From NCBI GenBank assembly GCA_028829895.1, contig CM054177.1:79010163-79074162 (forward strand): a stretch of DNA of 64,000 nt. Reading direction: 5' to 3'. This DNA is from Sinotaia quadrata. Its lineage: Eukaryota > Mollusca > Gastropoda > Architaenioglossa > Viviparidae. The translations under genes and the position numbers were made by a program. This document shows, piece after piece, positions 59,622-64,000 of the stretch (position 1 is its first letter; every line of letters starts with the position of its first letter). The notes under the pieces are model-generated. The model searched no databases. It had not been told where the DNA came from and worked only from the letters and a program-made list of their open reading frames with translations.

Positions 59622-62600
59622 TTTATTAAAACCAAATAACACCGACGACAAAAATAGCTATTTATACAAGGTTAGCAATATATAAAAATAAATTAGACTC
59701 ATTAATTTTAAATACAAGAGATATGGTATGTATTCATAATAATTCACACATAACAATTTAATATATAAATGAAATATAGTAACTGCATGATGAAAGGGTT
59801 GTGGCAAGTGGATACAGTGATCTGACACTTCTAACAACAAGTGTAAGTAATGTGGTCTCAATACCTCATAAAAAATGTACTTTGACAAAAGTTCGAATGT
59901 GTATTTCTTTCTTTCATTTTTGCAAGCAAATCATAAAATATAAACTGATACAAATGCAATCAAATGCAAATTTATTGATCTTAAGCATATAAAATAATTT
60001 CTGTTCAAAGATTTTTTTTAAAATAGAAATAAATTAGTTTTAAAGACTTGGTGAAACTGCAAACTAAAACAGTAATGAAAATATTATAAATAAAAACATT
60101 AAATAACAAATGTGATTATTTTACATGATAGTGAAACACTCTATGATTGACACATGGCAAAAATAAAAATATAAATGATTCTTCGTACATGAACAATTAA
60201 GATTAATTCCAAACTATCTATGAACATTACCTAGTTTTCCTTAATGTGGATATTCTTTTTCATTCATTCATATGCATGCATATTCATTACTTTAAAAGAT
60301 TTTTTCTAAGTAAGGTAAATAACTCAATCATTCCACAACTTTTTCAAGATGTTTTAAAGATGATGATAAGCAGTCTACAATTATTCTGACAATCTCTATA
60401 AAACTGTAACAGTTAAACATTAATCTTAATCGAAACTATAATGTCTTTGTGTTCAAAAGCAAAAATTGCTTTATAAAGCATTTCTATAGATAGACCCATC
60501 AATCCTAACAGGATGTCATCAAAAGTAATGATTTCATTAAACATTTAAAAAAAAAAAAAAATACATACTAGCAATGCATTAAGTACCCTAACTAAGAGAT
60601 ATACATGCTCATTTAAGGAATGTTCATATATGTGTCAGCTTTCACATGGGTAATACATAGTTATGTAACATTTCACATGAATAAGTGTGCAGAAAAATCT
60701 TTTTAAAAAAATAAATGAATGATAATAAAACTTTTGCAAAGTTGCACTGTTTCTTGTTATTAGCATTCAAAACAAAAAATGATGTTAATACATCAAATTT
60801 GCTTGTTACTCCCAATGCTACTAGACAGGATGTGCCATGACTTAGTTTAAACAATTAGGCTACAGTCACAGTTGGTTCCATAGCACAAATAATTTTCTAA
60901 GCAAATCTTGTGGAGAGAAACAAACTATCCAAAAATATTCAGGTGAATGATAAAGTCTATAATTATCCAACCACCCAATTGCAAATACAATACATATACA
61001 TTAAATTCATATATTAATTCATCACCAAACTCTAAACAATTACACATATAAATGGCTCAAAGTTACAATACAAAGCCAGGTTACAAGTGAAATATATTCT
61101 GGGGTCTCATGCAAAAACATTTACATAATCTGAACCAAATCTTGTTAGTAGTAACATAATAAGTGTTTAAAAATAAATTTAAAATATCAACATAATCTCA
61201 CATAATGTATGTCAGATCACATGATGTAGGTACCATTATATGAGTACATAACTCTTAACATCAGATCACAAAAGTGTTACATGTACATAAATTTGAAACA
61301 GTTTATCCAAGGGAAATAACCCATACTCTGGTGCAATTGGCGAAACTTACCATCATTGTTATTGAAATCAATCACTTTCTCCCTTTTCTTAAATTTATGC
61401 AAGAACCACCACACATTTTACCTCATACATGTTTTGGTTTAGTCTATGAAAGATACAGATCGATGAGGAGAGTATTCTGTATATGTTGGTTCAGGGCCTC
61501 TGCCACTGACATGCAGCATATTTTCTATAGAAAACTACAACTATACAGGAGTTCACGTGATGGCAAACCATGGTATATATGGATATACTGTACTACTGTC
61601 AGTTCACATTTTCAGATATGTTTAAACAATAAGTGGATGGAGCAAAAAATATAATTATACAAGTGACAAAAAATATTCTTTAATCTATGCTTTCAAAAAC
61701 CTTAAGACTACAAAAAATTAATTTAAAGGGACCCTGCTTTGACAATTCTCACAGAGACAAGGGTGACATACACCATCTATTTGATTAGAGATTATTTTTG
61801 AAATGTAGCAGATATAACATGAGAGGGGTGGGTGAGAATATTATTTTAATTTTTACCTTTAATTTGAAATATAGCAGCTAAAACAGTACAGGAAGTGAGG
61901 GATTGTTGATAATAAGTTTCTAGGACTGAGTGCTTTTTTGATAATGATATATTTTTCACAAAATCACATCACTTGCTTGAATTTTTTTTATGTTCTGTTT
62001 AAATCATGACTGTATTTTCATGATTAATATCATATGCTAAACACACACACAAAGCCACCCTCTAATTTGAAAACTAGCAGCGTTGGAGAGATGTGAGTAT
62101 TCTGCAATATTAAGTTGTCTGTTGGCTATTACTGAATAAACAAATAAATTCAAAACAATCAAGACATCCACATTAAGCTGTACATAAACAACACCTTGAT
62201 GTTCATCGCAAGTCATTTAAAAAGCAACAGATATATAATCAACAGATCATGTTTGGGAACTTACGCATTCCGCTAAGAAAAGTGGTATCACATTTTTATC
62301 ACAAACTGAACAATTATTGGTAAATAAACACATATCTATCAAATCTACAAAATAATTTGATGCTATAAATTTATATTTTTGTAGGACAAGAAAAGATAAT
62401 TTTACATTACAATCCATCAAAGTATGCTATATATTAAAGATAAGTAAGTTTGAAAGTTGAACATGCTGAAGACAAATGTTAATTATTGGACTAGGATATT
62501 ACAAATCTTGTTACATGGAAATCCTTTAACCAATTTCATTTCAGATTACCTGGAAATTCTTTAACCAGGAAATCCTTTAACCAGTGACAATCTATCAATT

Positions 62601-64000
62601 TTCTATGCTTAATTCACTTTTAAACAAAGTGCATATGTTGATTTAAAGATATTTTATACTGATTATCTTATACCTAAAAAGAGAAGTCTTAATTAAAGGA
62701 TATGATTTAGTGAAACAGTAAAAATAATACTGGTAAAGAAATGAAATGTTCAGGTTTTCATAACTCTGTACTTCCATGAAAAGTAGCAACAAAACTATTT
62801 TTAAAGCATGAAATTATTGTTACAATTGACATTTCAAGAAAACTCAGATTTTTTAAAAATTAATACCAATATAAAGTGCATTAGATCACTGATTATAATA
62901 TATATATCCATATTCCTTTTTTTAACTCCTAATGCAGACAGAGTAATTTTACACAAGTGCAATCTTACATTTTTTTGTTGTTGTGGTTTTTAGTTGGTTT
63001 TTGTTATTAAATTGATCAAGCATACACTATTGTGTGCAAGGACTGTTGCAGGTTAAAAGTTCTAGTAACATGGAATTGGGCAAGGGGAGTTAAATATGAA
63101 AGCCACACACTTAGGAAATAATCCATAACAATCTTACAAGTTCAAGTATTTCTCTTCTTATTCACATTCACTTACAATGGACCCTTGCATAATGTTATTA
63201 CTTCAACCTGAAAAACTAATGTTATGTGAAATTAATATTATTGCTAATATGCAAAGTAAAGTACATGAACATAATGTACAGAGCGAAATAAATTTTGTAG
63301 ATAAACTAATAAATATGGATTTAATTATTACCTTAAATTAAGAAAATATGTGTAGGAGGGTTTTATAAAATATATACACTGCCATAATCACACTTGTATA
63401 CACACCATTCTGGCGTCTTACTATAATTTCATATTTAGTTTGCAATTAAATTGTTTTCCTGGTCTGTTTACTGACACTTGTTTTAGAAGTCATTGACAGT
63501 AGCATTTTTAATAAAATATGAGAGAGTTATGGGGAGCTCTTTTCATTAGAGGAATGCAGCCAAGAATGTAAACAAGATTAAAACACTCTGCAACAGCATT
63601 TCAGATTGGTTGATACAAATTGTGAGTTCACTTGTGGAGTTCAAAGTGCAAGTTTGGCGCAAATGTGTACACATTATGTACAGATTTTAATGTTATGTGA
63701 ATGTTAAGTGGAAGACTAGACATTAGGTGTAATATCATTATGCCAAACCAGCATCACGTGATGGTCCATTATATAATACTGCATTTAAGCATTTTATTAA
63801 GATTTTAATTATAACAATATTTATGAATTTCATATGATCATTCATTTAACAGATTTATATAGACAGACAAATAGACTGACAGATCTATTGTGGTAAAACA
63901 AGTTCAAAGGCAGATTTGACATTTTGTGGTTTTTTGCAGTTTTGAATCTGTCAAACCATTTTTCTTGAATTTGGTAACCGAATCATAGTTGTAACTTTAC
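59622..64000. other. Single-copy AT-rich region, possible long 3' UTR
   Basis: Strongly AT-rich, array-free and transposon-poor. On the reverse strand an AATAAA signal lies at 59627-59622, and the sequence above it has the low-complexity, stop-rich look of a long 3' untranslated region, but no coding exon is in view. A forward frame at 61274-61654 (126 codons) has no domain and starts inside a CAAGGGAAATAAC-type motif common in mollusc non-coding DNA. Confidence 0.25.

Noticed and set aside
61274..61654. 126-codon forward frame
   Set aside because: No domain, AT-rich context and no splice signals; more likely chance within an untranslated or intergenic region.

Overview
This is eukaryotic, non-coding-dominated genomic DNA. 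It is AT-rich, has no operon-like gene packing and no long non-repetitive open reading frame, and carries long (GT)n, (GATA)n and (GAAA)n microsatellites and decayed animal-type transposons: a mariner/Tc1-like element, two hAT elements and a non-LTR retrotransposon. An invertebrate metazoan fits best and a mollusc is plausible from the RT and hAT types, but the species cannot be identified from the sequence alone.

Layout. From 1 to about 57.35 kb the window is crowded with tandem arrays. I count more than 40 minisatellite arrays with periods of 23 to 119 bp, nearly all with unrelated units, plus many microsatellites. The largest are a 34-bp array (1.6-2.7 kb), a 27-28-bp array (43.2-44.3 kb), a 41-bp array (38.5-39.3 kb) and a 76-bp satellite-like array with higher-order structure (34.5-36.9 kb). 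From 57.35 kb to the end no tandem array is visible and the DNA looks single-copy and AT-rich.

Transposons. The best object is a complete but dead mariner-like element at 29202-31167. It has matching terminal inverted repeats, sits at a TA site inside one unit of a 77-bp minisatellite, and encodes a transposase remnant whose last two catalytic residues are spaced DD41D. Four separate parts of this element have been tandemly amplified in place (27, 59, 72-75 and 86 bp), including the GRPR linker and both segments that carry catalytic aspartates. A hAT miniature element lies at 22.7-23.1 kb. A nested cluster at 55.2-57.35 kb holds a hAT 5' half with a BED-finger remnant, an unclassified dispersed repeat shared in inverted orientation with 26.5-27.2 kb, and a reverse-strand LINE reverse transcriptase fragment.

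Host genes. Only one candidate host coding exon is put forward: a reverse-strand first exon at 50346-50526 with a signal-peptide-like sequence and a consensus splice donor, gene unidentified. A promoter-like cluster of ETS, CCAAT and CRE sites lies at 33.19-33.24 kb. Everything else is repeat or unassigned intergenic/intronic DNA.
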